A stretch of 64,000 nucleotides of DNA, taken from positions 15,868,442 through 15,932,441 of the forward strand of contig NC_064045.1 of NCBI RefSeq assembly GCF_932526225.1, in the 5' to 3' direction. This stretch comes from Nematostella vectensis. Lineage: Eukaryota; Cnidaria; Anthozoa; Actiniaria; Edwardsiidae. Below the pieces are notes generated by a model. It made no database searches. It saw nothing but the letters and a program-made list of their open reading frames with translations, and was not told the origin of the DNA. Below are positions 14,101 through 27,745 of this stretch, piece by piece. The translations under genes were made by a program, and so were the position numbers. The number at the start of each line of letters is the position of its first letter. The stretch's first letter is position 1.

Positions 14101-16117
14101 TTAAGGGTTACATTCGGGACTTTGTTTTACGAGTGTAACCTCCAAAAGGTTACAATCAATAAATTTTTTCCGAATGTAAATTCCAAAAAGTAACATTAGG
14201 AAAAATAAAACAGTATACTCGGAAAAAAAGGTATATCAATCTATCGAGCGCTATGCTCTATGTTAGAATCTACTTAATCAAGTTATCCAAGGAATCTAGT
14301 TAGTTCTTGTGTGCATAAAATATGTACAGGATCCTGAACAAAGCATGAGCACATCAAAGATGCTGAGAGTACATAAAAATGTCCCTATACCTTCTTTTTA
14401 TGTCATGACACACCAAGAACAGTATAATTAAGTATCGATATTTAAAAAAAAATAATAAAGAAAAACAAAATAGGCTATCAGCGGGAATCGAACCCGGGTC
14501 GCTGCGTTAGTAGTCAAGTGCCCGCAACGAAAGACTAACGTGGCATTGATGAAGGGAATTTTAATGAAAATTACTTTTAATACTATTGGTATCGTAAACT
14601 ATCCCAAGCAAAGTCACCATCGGACTGGAGGTTACATTCGGGAAAAGCTTTAGGGTTACATTCGGGAATTTGTTTTACGAGTGTAACCTCCAAAAGGTTA
14701 CAATCGATAATTTTTTTTTCCGAATGTAAATTCCAAAAAGTAACATTAGGAAAAATAAAACAGTATACTCGGAAAAAAAGGTATATCAATCTATCGAGCG
14801 CTATGCTCTATTTTAGAATCTACTTAATCAAGTTATCCAAGGAATTTAGTTAGTTCTTGTGTGCATAAAATATGTACAGGATCCGGAACAAAGCATGAGC
14901 ACATCAAAGATGCTGAGAGTACATCAAAATGTCCCTATACCTTCTTTTTATGTCATGACACACCCAGAACAGTATAATTAAGTATCGATATTTAAAAAAA
15001 AAAATAAAGAAAAAAAAATAGGCTATCAGCGGGAATCGAACCCGGGTCGTTGCGTTTGTAGTCAAGTGCCCGCAACGAAAGACTAACGTGGCATTGCTGA
15101 AGGGAATAGTAATGAAAATTACTTTTAATACTATTGGTATCGTAAACTATCCCAAGCAAAGTCAACATCGGACTGGAGGTTACATTCGGGAAAAGCTTCA
15201 GGGTTACATTCGGGAATTTGTTTTACGAGTGTAACCTCCAAAAGGTTACAATCAATAATTTTTTTTCCGAATGTAAATTCCAAAAAGTAACATTAGGAAA
15301 AATAAAACAGTATACTCGGAAAAAAAGGTATATCAATCTATCGAGCGCTATGCTCTATGTTAGAATCTACTTAATCAAGTTATCCAAGGAATCTAGTTAG
15401 TTCTTGTGCGCATAAAATATGTACAGGATCCTGAACAAAGCATGATCACATCAAAGATGCTGAGAGTACACAAAAATGTCCCTATACCTTCTTTTTATGT
15501 CATGACACACCAAGAACAGTATAATTAAGTATCGATATTTTAAAAAAAAAAATAAAGAAAAAAAAAATAGGCTATCAGCGGGAATCGAACCCGGGTCGCT
15601 GCGGTAGTAGTCAAGTGCCCGCAACGAAAGACTAACGTGGCATTGCTGAAGGGAATTGTAATGAAAATTACTTTTAATACTATTGGTATCGTAAACTATC
15701 CCAAGCAAAGTCACCATCGGACTGGAGGTTACATTCGGGAAAAGCTTTAGGGTTACATTCGGGAATTTGTTTTACGAGTGTAACCTCCAAAAGGTTACAA
15801 TCGATAATTTTTTTTTTCCGAATGTAAATTCCAAAAAGTAACATTAGGAAAAATAAAACAGTATACTCGGAAAAAAAGGTATATCAATCTATCGAGCGCT
15901 ATGCTCTATGTTAGAATCTACTTAATCAAGTTATCCAAGGAATCTAGTTAGTTCTTGTGTGCATAAAATATGTACAGGATCCTGAACAAAGCATGAGCAC
16001 ATTAAAGATGCTGAGAGTACATAAAAATGTCCCTATACCTTCTTTTTATGTCATGACACACCAAGATCAGTATAATTAAGTATCGATATTTAAAAAAAAA
16101 ATAAAGAAAAAAAAATA

Positions 16118-16189
16118 GGATATCAGCGGGAATCGAACCCGGGTAGCTGCGTTAGTAGTCAAGTGCCCGCAACGAAAGACTAACGTGGC
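16118..16189 (-). ncRNA. tRNA-like element, class A variant (GTAGCTGCG)
   Basis: This copy carries GGGTAGCTGCG in place of GGGTCGCTGCG on the plus strand, changing the variable-loop region of the tRNA-like element just outside the B box. The anchor here is GGATATC instead of GGCTATC. The GTAGCTGCG variant also marks anchors 25406, 41246, 45071, 48891, 51621, 55442, 58172 and 62536 (class A), where it starts each round of the higher-order repeat in the right half of the window. Confidence 0.6.
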
Positions 16190-18457
16190 ATTGCTGAAGG
16201 GAATTGTAATGAAAATTACTTTTAATACTATTGGTATCGTAAACTATCCCAAGCAAAGTCACCATCGGACTGGAGGTTACATTCGGGAAAAGCTTTAAGG
16301 TTACATTCGGGAATTTGTTTTACGAGTGTAACCTCCAAAAGGTTACAATCTATAATTTTTTTCCGAATGTAAATTCCAAAAAGTAACATTAGGAAAAATA
16401 AAACAGTATACTCGGAAAAAAAAGTATATCAATCTATCGAGCGCTATGCTCTATGTTAGAATCTACTTAATCAAGTTTTCCAAGGAATCTAGTTAGTTCT
16501 TGTGTGCATAAAATATGTACAGGATCCTGAACAAAGCATGAGCACATCAAAGATGCTGAGAGTACATAAAAATGTCCCTATACCTTCATTTTATGTCATG
16601 ACACACCAAGAACAGTATAATTAAGTATCGATATTAAAAAAAAAAATAAAGAAAAAAAATAGGCTATCAGCGGGAATCGAACCCGGGTCGCTGCGGTAGT
16701 AGTCAAGTGCCCGCAACGAAAGACTAACGTGGCATTGCTGAAGGGAATTGTAATGAAAATTACTTTTAATACTATTGGTATCGTAAACTATCCCAAGCAA
16801 AGTCACCATCGGATTGGAGGTTACATTCGGGAAAAGCTTCAGGGTTACATTCGGGAATTTGTTTTACGAGTGTAACCTCCAAAAGGTTACAATCAATAAT
16901 TTTTTTCCGAATGTAAATTCCAAAAAGTAACATTAGGAAAAATAAAACAGTATACTCGGAAAAAAAGGTATATCAATCTATCGAGCGCTATGCTCTATGT
17001 TAGAATCTACTTAATCAAGTTTTCCAAGGAATCTAGTTAGTTCTTGTGTGCATAAAATATGTACAGGATCCTGAACAAAGCATGAGCACATCAAAGATGC
17101 TGAGAGTACATAAAAATGTCCCTATACCTTCTTTTTATGTCATGACACACCAAGAACAGTATAATTAAGTATCGATATTTTAAAAAAAAATAAAGAAAAA
17201 AATAGGCTATCAGCGGGAATCGAACCCGGGTCGCTGCGGTAGTAGTCAAGTGCCCGCAACGAAAGACTAACGTGGCATTGCTGAAGGGAATTGTAATGAA
17301 AATTACTTTTAATACTATTGGTATCGTAAACTATCCCAAGAAAAGTCACCATCGGATTGGAGGTTACATTCGGGAAAAGCTTCAGGGTTACATTCGGGAC
17401 TTTGTTTTACGAGTGTAACCTCCAAAAGGTTACAATCAATAATTTTTTTCCGAATGTAAATTCCAAAAAGTAACATTAGGAAAAATAAAACAGTATACTC
17501 GGAAAAAAAGGTATATCAATCTATCGAGCGCTATGCTCTATGTTAGAATCTACTTAATCAAGTTATCCAAGGAATCTAGTTAGTTCTTGTGTGCATAAAA
17601 TATGTACAGGATCCTGAACAAAGCATGAGCACATCAAAGATGCTGAGAGTACATAAAAATGTCCCTATACCTTCTTTTTATGTCATGACACACCAAGAAC
17701 AGTATAATTAAGTATCGATATTTAAAAAAAATAATAAAGAAAAACAAAATAGGCTATCAGCGGGAATCGAACCCGGATCGCTGCGTTAGTAGTCAAGTGC
17801 CCGCAACGAAAGACTAACGTGGCATTGCTGAAGGGAATTGTAATGAAAATTACTTTTAATACTATTGGTATCGTAAACTATCCCAAGCAAAGTCACCATC
17901 GGACTGGAGGTTACATTCGGGAAAAGCTTTAGGGTTACATTCGGGAATTTGTTTAACGAGTGTAACCTCCAAAAGGTTACAATCAATAATTTTTTTCCGA
18001 ATGTAAATTCCAAAAAGTAACATTAGGAAAAATAAAACAGTATACTCGGAAAAAAAGGTATATCAATCTATCGAGCGCTATGCTCTATGTTAGAATCTAC
18101 TTAATCAAGTTTTCCAAGGAATCTAGTTAGTTCTTGTGTGCATAAAATATGTACAGGATCCTGAACAAAGCATGAGCACATCAAAGATGCTGAGAGTACA
18201 TAAAAATGTCCCTATACCTTCTTTTTATGTCATGACACACCAAGAACAGTATAATTAAGTATCGATATTTTAAAAAAAAATAAAGAAAAAAAATAGGCTA
18301 TCAGCGGGAATCGAACCCGGGTCGCTGCGGTAGTAGTCAAGTGCCCGCAACGAAAGACTAACGTGGCATTGCTGAAGGGAATTGTAATGAAAATTACTTT
18401 TAATACTATTGGTATCGTAAACTATCCCAAGCAAAGTCACCATCGGACTAGAGGTTA

Positions 18458-21400
18458 CATTCGGGAAAAGCTTCAGGGTTACATTCGGGAATTTGTTTTA
18501 CGAGTGTAACCTCCAAAAGGTTACAATCAATAATTTTTTTTCCGAATGTAAATTCCAAAAAGTAACATTAGGAAAAATAAAACAGTATACTCGGAAAAAA
18601 GGTATATCAATCTATCGAGCGCTATGCTCTTTGTTAGAATCTACTTAATCAAGTTATCCAAGGAATCTAGTTAGTTCTTGTGCGCATAAAATATGTACAG
18701 GATCCTGAACAAAGCATGAGCACATCAAAGATGCTGAGAGTACATAAAAATGTCCCTATACCTTCTTTTTATGTCATGACACACCAAGAACAGTATAATT
18801 AAGTATCGATATTTAAAAAAAAAATAAAGAAAAAAAATAGGCTATCAGCGGGAATCGAACCCGGGTCGCTGCGGTAGTAGTCAAGTGCCCGCAACGAAAG
18901 ACTAACGTGGCATTGCTGAAGGGAATTGTAATGAAAATTACTTTTAATACTATTGGTATCGTAAACTATCCCAAGCAAAGTCACCATCGGACTAGAGGTT
19001 ACATTCGGGAAAAGCTTTAGGGTTACATTCGGGAATTTGTTTTACGAGTGTAACCTCCAAAAGGTTACAATCGATAATTTTTTTTTCCGAATGTAAATTC
19101 CAAAAAGTAACATTAGGAAAAATAAAACAGTATACTCGGAAAAAAAGGTATATCAATCTATCGAGCGCTATGCTCTATGTTAGAATCTACTTAATCAAGT
19201 TATCAAAGGAATCTAGTTAGTTCTTGTGTGCATAAAATATGTACAGGATCCTGAACAAAGCATGAGCACATCAAAGATGCTGAGAGTACATCAAAATGTC
19301 CCTATACCTTCTTTTTATGTCATGACACACCAAGAACAGTATAATTAAGTATCGATATTTAAAAAAAAAAAAGAAAGAAAAAAAAATAGGCTATCAGCGG
19401 GATTCGAACCCGGGTCGCTGCGTTAGTAGTCAAGTGCCCGCAACGAAAGGCTAACGTGGCATTGCTGAAGGGAATTGTAATGAAAATTACTTTTAATACT
19501 ATTGGTATCGTAAACTATCCCAAGCAAAGTCACCATCGGACTGGAGGTTACATTCGGGAAAAGCTTCAGGGTTACATTCGGGAATTTGTTTTACGAGTGT
19601 AACCTCCAAAAGGTTACAATCGATAATTTTTTTTCCGAATGTAAATTCCAAAAAGTAACATTAGGAAAAATAAAACAGTATACTCGGAAAAAAGGTATAT
19701 CAATCTATCGAGCGCTATGCTCTATGTTAGAATCTACTTAATCAAGTTATCCAAGGAATCTAGTTAGTTCTTGTGTGCATAAAATATGTACAGGATCCTG
19801 AACAAAGCATGAGCACATCAAAGATTCTGAGAGTACATAAAAATGTCCCTATACCTTCTTTTTATGTCATGACACACCAAGAACAGTATAATTAAGTATC
19901 GATATTTAAAAAAAAAAAAAAATAAAGAAAAAAAAATAGGCTATCAGCGGGAATCGAACCCGGGTCGCTGCGTTAGTAGTCAAGTGCCCGCAACGAAAGA
20001 CTAACGTGGCATTGCTGAAGGGAATTGTAATGAAAATTACTTTTAATACTATTGGTATCCTAAACTATCCCAAGCAAAGTCACCATCGGACTGGAGGTTA
20101 CATTCGGGAAAAGCTTCAGGGTTACATTCGGGAATTTGTTTTACGAGTGTAACCTCCAAAAGGTTACAATCGATAATTTTTTTTCCGAATGTAAATTCCA
20201 AAAAGTAACATTAGGAAAAATAAAACAGTATACTCGGAAAAAAGGTATATCAATCTATCGAGCGCTATGCTCTATGTTAGAATCTACTTAATCAAGTTAT
20301 CCAAGGAATCTAGTTAGTTCTTGTGTGCATAAAATATGTACAGGATCCTGAACAAAGCATGAGCACATCAAAGATTCTGAGAGTACATAAAAATGTCCCT
20401 ATACCTTCTTTTTATGTCATGACACACCAAGAACAGTATAATTAAGTATCGATATTTAAAAAAAAAAAAAATAAAGAAAAAAAAATAGGCTATCAGCGGG
20501 AATCGAACCCGGGTCGCTGCGTTAGTAGTCAATTGCCCGCAAAGAAAGACTAACGTGGCATTGCTGAAGGGAATTGTAATGAAAATTACTTTTAATACTA
20601 TTGGTATCGTAAACTATCCCAAGCAAAGTCACCATCGGACTGGAGGTTACATTCGGGAAAAGCTTCAGGGTTACATTCGGGAATTTGTTTTACGAGTGTA
20701 ACCTCCAAAAGGTTACAATCGATAATTTTTTTTCCGAATGTAAATTCCAAAAAGTAACATTAGGAAAAATAAAACAGTATACTCGGAAAAAAGGTATATA
20801 AATCTATCGAGCGCTATGCTCTATGTTAGAATCTACTTAATCAAGTCATCCAAGAAATCTAGTTAGTTCTTGTGTGCATAAAATATGTGCAGGATCCTGA
20901 ACAAAGCATGAGCACATCAAAGATGCTGAGAGTACATAAAAATGTCCCTATACCTTCTTTTTATGTCATGACACACCAAGAACAGTATAATTAAGTATCG
21001 ATATTTAAAAAAAAATAAAGAAAAAAAAATAGGCTATCAGCGGGAATCGAACCCGGGTCGCTGCGTTAGTAGTCAAGTGCCCGCAACGAAACACTAACGT
21101 GGCATTGCTGAAGGGAATTGTAATGAAAATTACTTTTAATACTATTGGTATCGTAAACTATCCCAAGCAAAGTCACCATCGGACTGGAGGTTACATTCGG
21201 GAAAAGCTTCAGGGTTACATTCGGGACTTTGTTTTACGAGTAACCTCCAAAAGGTTACAATCGTTAATTTTTTTTCCGAATGTAAATTCCAAAAAGTAAC
21301 ATTAGGAAAATAAAACAGTATACTCGGTAAAAAAGGTATATCAATCTATCGAGCGCTATGCTCTATGTTAGAATCTACTTAATCAAGTTATCCAAGGAAT

Positions 21401-24400
21401 CTAGTTAGTTCTTGTGTGCATAAAATATGTACAGGATCCTGAACAAAGCATGAGCACATCAAAGATGCTGAGAGTACATAAAAATGTCCCTATACCTTCT
21501 TTTTATGTCATGACACACCAAGAACAGTATAATTAAGTATCGCTATTTAAAAAAAAATAAAGAAAAAAATAGGCTATCAGCGGGAATCGAACCCGGGTCG
21601 CTGCGGTAGTAGTCAAGTGCCCGCAACGGAAGACTAACGTTGCATTGCTGAAGGGAAATGTAATGAAAATTACTTTTAATACTATTGGTATCGTAAACTA
21701 TCCCAAGCAAAGTCACCATCGGATTGGAGGTTACGTTCGGGAAAAGCTTCAGGGTTACATTCGGGAATTTGTTTTACGAGTGTAACCTCCAAAAGGTTAC
21801 AATCGATAATTTTTTTTCCGAATGTAAATTCCAAAAAGTAACATTAGGAAAAATAAAACAGTATACTCGGAAAAAAGGTATATCAATCTATCGAGCGCTA
21901 TGCTCTATGTTAGAATCTACTTAATCAAGTTATCCAAGGAATCTAGTTAGTTCTTGTGTGCATAAAATATGTACAGGATCCTGAACAAAGCATGAGCACA
22001 TCAAAGATTCTGAGAGTACATAAAAATGTCCCTATACCTTCTTTTTATGTCATGACACACCAAGAACAGTATAATTAAGTATCGATATTTAAAAAAAAAA
22101 AAATAAAGAAAAAAAAATAGGCTATCAGCGGGAATCGAACCCGGGTCGCTGCGTTAGTAGTCAAGTGCCCGCAACGAAAGACTAACGTGGCATTGCTGAA
22201 GGGAATTGTAATGAAAATTACTTTTAATACTATTGGTATCCTAAACTATCCCAAGCAAAGTCACCATCGGACTGGAGGTTACATTCGGGAAAAGCTTCAG
22301 GGTTACATTCGGGAATTTGTTTTACGAGTGTAACCTCCAAAAGGTTACAATCGATAATTTTTTTCCGAATGTAAATTCCAAAAAGTAACATTAGGAAAAA
22401 TAAAACAGTATACTCGGAAAAAAAGGTATATCAATCTATCGAGCGCTATGCTCTATGTTAGAATCTACTTAATCAAGTTATCCAAGGAATCTTGTTAGTT
22501 CTTGTGTGCATAAAATATGTACAGGATCCTGAACAAAGCATGAGCACATCAAAGATGCTGAGAGTACATAAAAATGTCCCTATACCTTCTTTTTATGTCA
22601 TGACACACCAAGAACAGTATAATTAAGTATCGATATTTAAAAAAAAATAATAAAGAAAAACAAAATAGGCTATCAGCGGGAATCGAACCCGGGTCGCTGC
22701 GTTAGTAGTCAAGTGCCCGCAACGAAAGACTAACGTGGCATTGATGAAGGGAATTTTAATGAAAATTACTTTTAATACTATTGGTATCGTAAACTATCCC
22801 AAGCAAAGTCACCATCGGACTGGAGGTTACATTCGGGAAAAGCTTTAGGGTTACATTCGGGAATTTGTTTTACGAGTGTAACCTCCAAAAGGTTACAATC
22901 GATAATTTTTTTTCCGAATGTAAATTCCAAAAAGTAACATTAGGAAAAATAAAACAGTATACTCGGAAAAAAAGGTATATCAATCTATCGAGCGCTATGC
23001 TCTATTTTAGAATCTACTTAATCAAGTTATCCAAGGAATCTAGTTAGTTCTTGTGTGCATAAAATATGTACAGGATCCGGAACAAAGCATGAGCACATCA
23101 AAGATGCTGAGAGTACATCAAAATGTCCCTATACCTTCTTTTTATGTCATGACACACCCAGAACAGTATAATTAAGTATCGATATTTAAAAAAAAAATAA
23201 AGAAAAAAAATAGGCTATCAGCGGGAATCGAACCCGGGTCGTTGCGTTTGTAGTCAAGTGCCCGCAACGAAAGACTAACGTGGCATTGCTGAAGGGAATA
23301 GTAATGAAAATTACTTTTAATACTATTGGTATCGTAAACTATCCCAAGCAAGGTCACCATCGGATTGGAGGTTACATTCGGGAAAAGCTTAAGGGTTACA
23401 TTCGGGACTTTGTTTTACGAGTGTAACCTCCAAAAGGTTACAATCAATAAATTTTTTCCGAATGTAGATTCCAAAAAGTAACATTAGGAAAAATAAAACA
23501 GTATACTCGGAAAAAAAGGTATATCAATCTATCGAGCGCTATGCTCTATGTTAGAATCTACTTAATCAAGTTATCCAAGGAATCTAGTTAGTTCTTGTGT
23601 GCATAAAATATGTACAGGATCCTGAACAAAGCATGAGCACATCAAAGATGCTGAGAGTACATAAAAATGTCCCTATACCTTCTTTTTATGTCATGACACA
23701 CCAAGAACAGTATAATTAAGTATCGATATTTAAAAAAAAATAATAAAGAAAAACAAAATAGGCTATCAGCGGGAATCGAACCCGGGTCGCTGCGTTAGTA
23801 GTCAAGTGCCCGCAACGAAAGACTAACGTGGCATTGATGAAGGGAATTTTAATGAAAATTACTTTTAATACTATTGGTATCGTAAACTATCCCAAGCAAA
23901 GTCACCATCGGACTGGAGGTTACATTCGGGAAAAGCTTTAGGGTTACATTCGGGAATTTGTTTTACCGGTGTAACCTCCAAAAGGTTACAATCGATAATT
24001 TTTTTTTCCGAATGTAAATTCCAAAAAGTAACATTAGGAAAAATAAAACAGTATACTCGGAAAAAAAGGTATATCAATCTATCGAGCGCTATGCTCTATT
24101 TTAGAATCTACTTAATCAAGTTATCCAAGGAATTTAGTTAGTTCTTGTGTGCATAAAATATGTACAGGATCCGGAACAAAGCATGAGCACATCAAAGATG
24201 CTGAGAGTACATCAAAATGTCCCTATACCTTCTTTTTATGTCATGACACACCCAGAACAGTATAATTAAGTATCGATATTTAAAAAAAAAAATAAAGAAA
24301 AAAAAATAGGCTATCAGCGGGAATCGAACCCGGGTCGTTGCGTTTGTAGTCAAGTGCCCGCAACGAAAGACTAACGTGGCATTGCTGAAGGGAATAGTAA

Positions 24401-27400
24401 TGAAAATTACTTTTAATACTATTGGTATCGTAAACTATCCCAAGCAAAGTCAACATCGGACTGGAGGTTACATTCGGGAAAAGCTTCAGGGTTACATTCG
24501 GGAATTTGTTTTACGAGTGTAACCTCCAAAAGGTTACAATCAATAATTTTTTTTCCGAATGTAAATTCCAAAAAGTAACATTAGGAAAAATAAAACAGTA
24601 TACTCGGAAAAAAAGGTATATCAATCTATCGAGCGCTATGCTCTATGTTAGAATCTACTTAATCAAGTTATCCAAGGAATCTAGTTAGTTCTTGTGCGCA
24701 TAAAATATGTACAGGATCCTGAACAAAGCATGATCACATCAAAGATGCTGAGAGTACACAAAAATGTCCCTATACCTTCTTTTTATGTCATGACACACCA
24801 AGAACAGTATAATTAAGTATCGATATTTTAAAAAAAAAAATAAAGAAAAAAAAAATAGGCTATCAGCGGGAATCGAACCCGGGTCGCTGCGGTAGTAGTC
24901 AAGTGCCCGCAACGAAAGACTAACGTGGCATTGCTGAAGGGAATTGTAATGAAAATTACTTTTAATACTATTGGTATCGTAAACTATCCCAAGCAAAGTC
25001 ACCATCGGACTGGAGGTTACATTCGGGAAAAGCTTTAGGGTTACATTCGGGAATTTGTTTTACGAGTGTAACCTCCAAAAGGTTACAATCGATAATTTTT
25101 TTTTTCCGAATGTAAATTCCAAAAAGTAACATTAGGAAAAATAAAACAGTATACTCGGAAAAAAAGGTATATCAATCTATCGAGCGCTATGCTCTATGTT
25201 AGAATCTACTTAATCAAGTTATCCAAGGAATCTAGTTAGTTCTTGTGTGCATAAAATATGTACAGGATCCTGAACAAAGCATGAGCACATTAAAGATGCT
25301 GAGAGTACATAAAAATGTCCCTATACCTTCTTTTTATGTCATGACACACCAAGATCAGTATAATTAAGTATCGATATTTAAAAAAAAAATAAAGAAAAAA
25401 AAATAGGATATCAGCGGGAATCGAACCCGGGTAGCTGCGTTAGTAGTCAAGTGCCCGCAACGAAAGACTAACGTGGCATTGCTGAAGGGAATTGTAATGA
25501 AAATTACTTTTAATACTATTGGTATCGTAAACTATCCCAAGCAAAGTCACCATCGGACTGGAGGTTACATTCGGGAAAAGCTTTAAGGTTACATTCGGGA
25601 ATTTGTTTTACGAGTGTAACCTCCAAAAGGTTACAATCTATAATTTTTTTCCGAATGTAAATTCCAAAAAGTAACATTAGGAAAAATAAAACAGTATACT
25701 CGGAAAAAAAAGTATATCAATCTATCGAGCGCTATGCTCTATGTTAGAATCTACTTAATCAAGTTTTCCAAGGAATCTAGTTAGTTCTTGTGTGCATAAA
25801 ATATGTACAGGATCCTGAACAAAGCATGAGCACATCAAAGATGCTGAGAGTACATAAAAATGTCCCTATACCTTCATTTTATGTCATGACACACCAAGAA
25901 CAGTATAATTAAGTATCGATATTAAAAAAAAAAATAAAGAAAAAAAATAGGCTATCAGCGGGAATCGAACCCGGGTCGCTGCGGTAGTAGTCAAGTGCCC
26001 GCAACGAAAGACTAACGTGGCATTGCTGAAGGGAATTGTAATGAAAATTACTTTTAATACTATTGGTATCGTAAACTATCCCAAGCAAAGTCACCATCGG
26101 ATTGGAGGTTACATTCGGGAAAAGCTTCAGGGTTACATTCGGGAATTTGTTTTACGAGTGTAACCTCCAAAAGGTTACAATCAATAATTTTTTTCCGAAT
26201 GTAAATTCCAAAAAGTAACATTAGGAAAAATAAAACAGTATACTCGGAAAAAAAGGTATATCAATCTATCGAGCGCTATGCTCTATGTTAGAATCTACTT
26301 AATCAAGTTTTCCAAGGAATCTAGTTAGTTCTTGTGTGCATAAAATATGTACAGGATCCTGAACAAAGCATGAGCACATCAAAGATGCTGAGAGTACATA
26401 AAAATGTCCCTATACCTTCTTTTTATGTCATGACACACCAAGAACAGTATAATTAAGTATCGATATTTTAAAAAAAAATAAAGAAAAAAATAGGCTATCA
26501 GCGGGAATCGAACCCGGGTCGCTGCGGTAGTAGTCAAGTGCCCGCAACGAAAGACTAACGTGGCATTGCTGAAGGGAATTGTAATGAAAATTACTTTTAA
26601 TACTATTGGTATCGTAAACTATCCCAAGAAAAGTCACCATCGGATTGGAGGTTACATTCGGGAAAAGCTTCAGGGTTACATTCGGGACTTTGTTTTACGA
26701 GTGTAACCTCCAAAAGGTTACAATCAATAATTTTTTTCCGAATGTAAATTCCAAAAAGTAACATTAGGAAAAATAAAACAGTATACTCGGAAAAAAAGGT
26801 ATATCAATCTATCGAGCGCTATGCTCTATGTTAGAATCTACTTAATCAAGTTATCCAAGGAATCTAGTTAGTTCTTGTGTGCATAAAATATGTACAGGAT
26901 CCTGAACAAAGCATGAGCACATCAAAGATGCTGAGAGTACATAAAAATGTCCCTATACCTTCTTTTTATGTCATGACACACCAAGAACAGTATAATTAAG
27001 TATCGATATTTAAAAAAAATAATAAAGAAAAACAAAATAGGCTATCAGCGGGAATCGAACCCGGATCGCTGCGTTAGTAGTCAAGTGCCCGCAACGAAAG
27101 ACTAACGTGGCATTGCTGAAGGGAATTGTAATGAAAATTACTTTTAATACTATTGGTATCGTAAACTATCCCAAGCAAAGTCACCATCGGACTGGAGGTT
27201 ACATTCGGGAAAAGCTTTAGGGTTACATTCGGGAATTTGTTTAACGAGTGTAACCTCCAAAAGGTTACAATCAATAATTTTTTTCCGAATGTAAATTCCA
27301 AAAAGTAACATTAGGAAAAATAAAACAGTATACTCGGAAAAAAAGGTATATCAATCTATCGAGCGCTATGCTCTATGTTAGAATCTACTTAATCAAGTTT

Positions 27401-27745
27401 TCCAAGGAATCTAGTTAGTTCTTGTGTGCATAAAATATGTACAGGATCCTGAACAAAGCATGAGCACATCAAAGATGCTGAGAGTACATAAAAATGTCCC
27501 TATACCTTCTTTTTATGTCATGACACACCAAGAACAGTATAATTAAGTATCGATATTTTAAAAAAAAATAAAGAAAAAAATAGGCTATCAGCGGGAATCG
27601 AACCCGGGTCGCTGCGGTAGTAGTCAAGTGCCCGCAACGAAAGACTAACGTGGCATTGCTGAGGGGAATTGTAATGAAAATTACTTTTAATACTATTGGT
27701 ATCGTAAACTATCCCAAGAAAAGTCACCATCGGATTGGAGGTTAC
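18458..27745 (+). repeat. Large duplicated block, copy 2 (17 monomers, ~9.3 kb)
   Basis: Near-identical to copy 1. Differences I noticed include 13358 G to 22646 A, AAGTGCCC to AATTGCCC near 20532, TACGAGTG to TACCGGTG near 23967, and TGTAAATTCC to TGTAGATTCC near 23467. The two copies abut. The match to copy 1 fades near 27.58-27.66 kb, where the sequence instead resembles the monomer anchored at 26493 (CCCAAGAAAAG, CGGATTGG), so the right junction lies within a monomer. Confidence 0.85.

Larger units (their letters stand above)
8077..18457 (+). repeat. Large duplicated block, copy 1 (19 monomers, ~10.4 kb)
   Basis: This stretch aligns with 18458 onward at offset 10381 up to about 11.2 kb and at offset 9288 from about 11.2 kb onward. 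The 1093-bp difference is exactly one dimer, present here twice and in copy 2 once. Shared rare changes include TGCTCTTTGTTAG (8246/18627), GCAAAGAAAG (10161 and 11254/20542), ACGTTGCATTG with GGAAATG (12.35/21.64 kb), and the GGATATC anchor (16118/25406). Sequence left of 8076 no longer matches at this offset. Confidence 0.88.
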
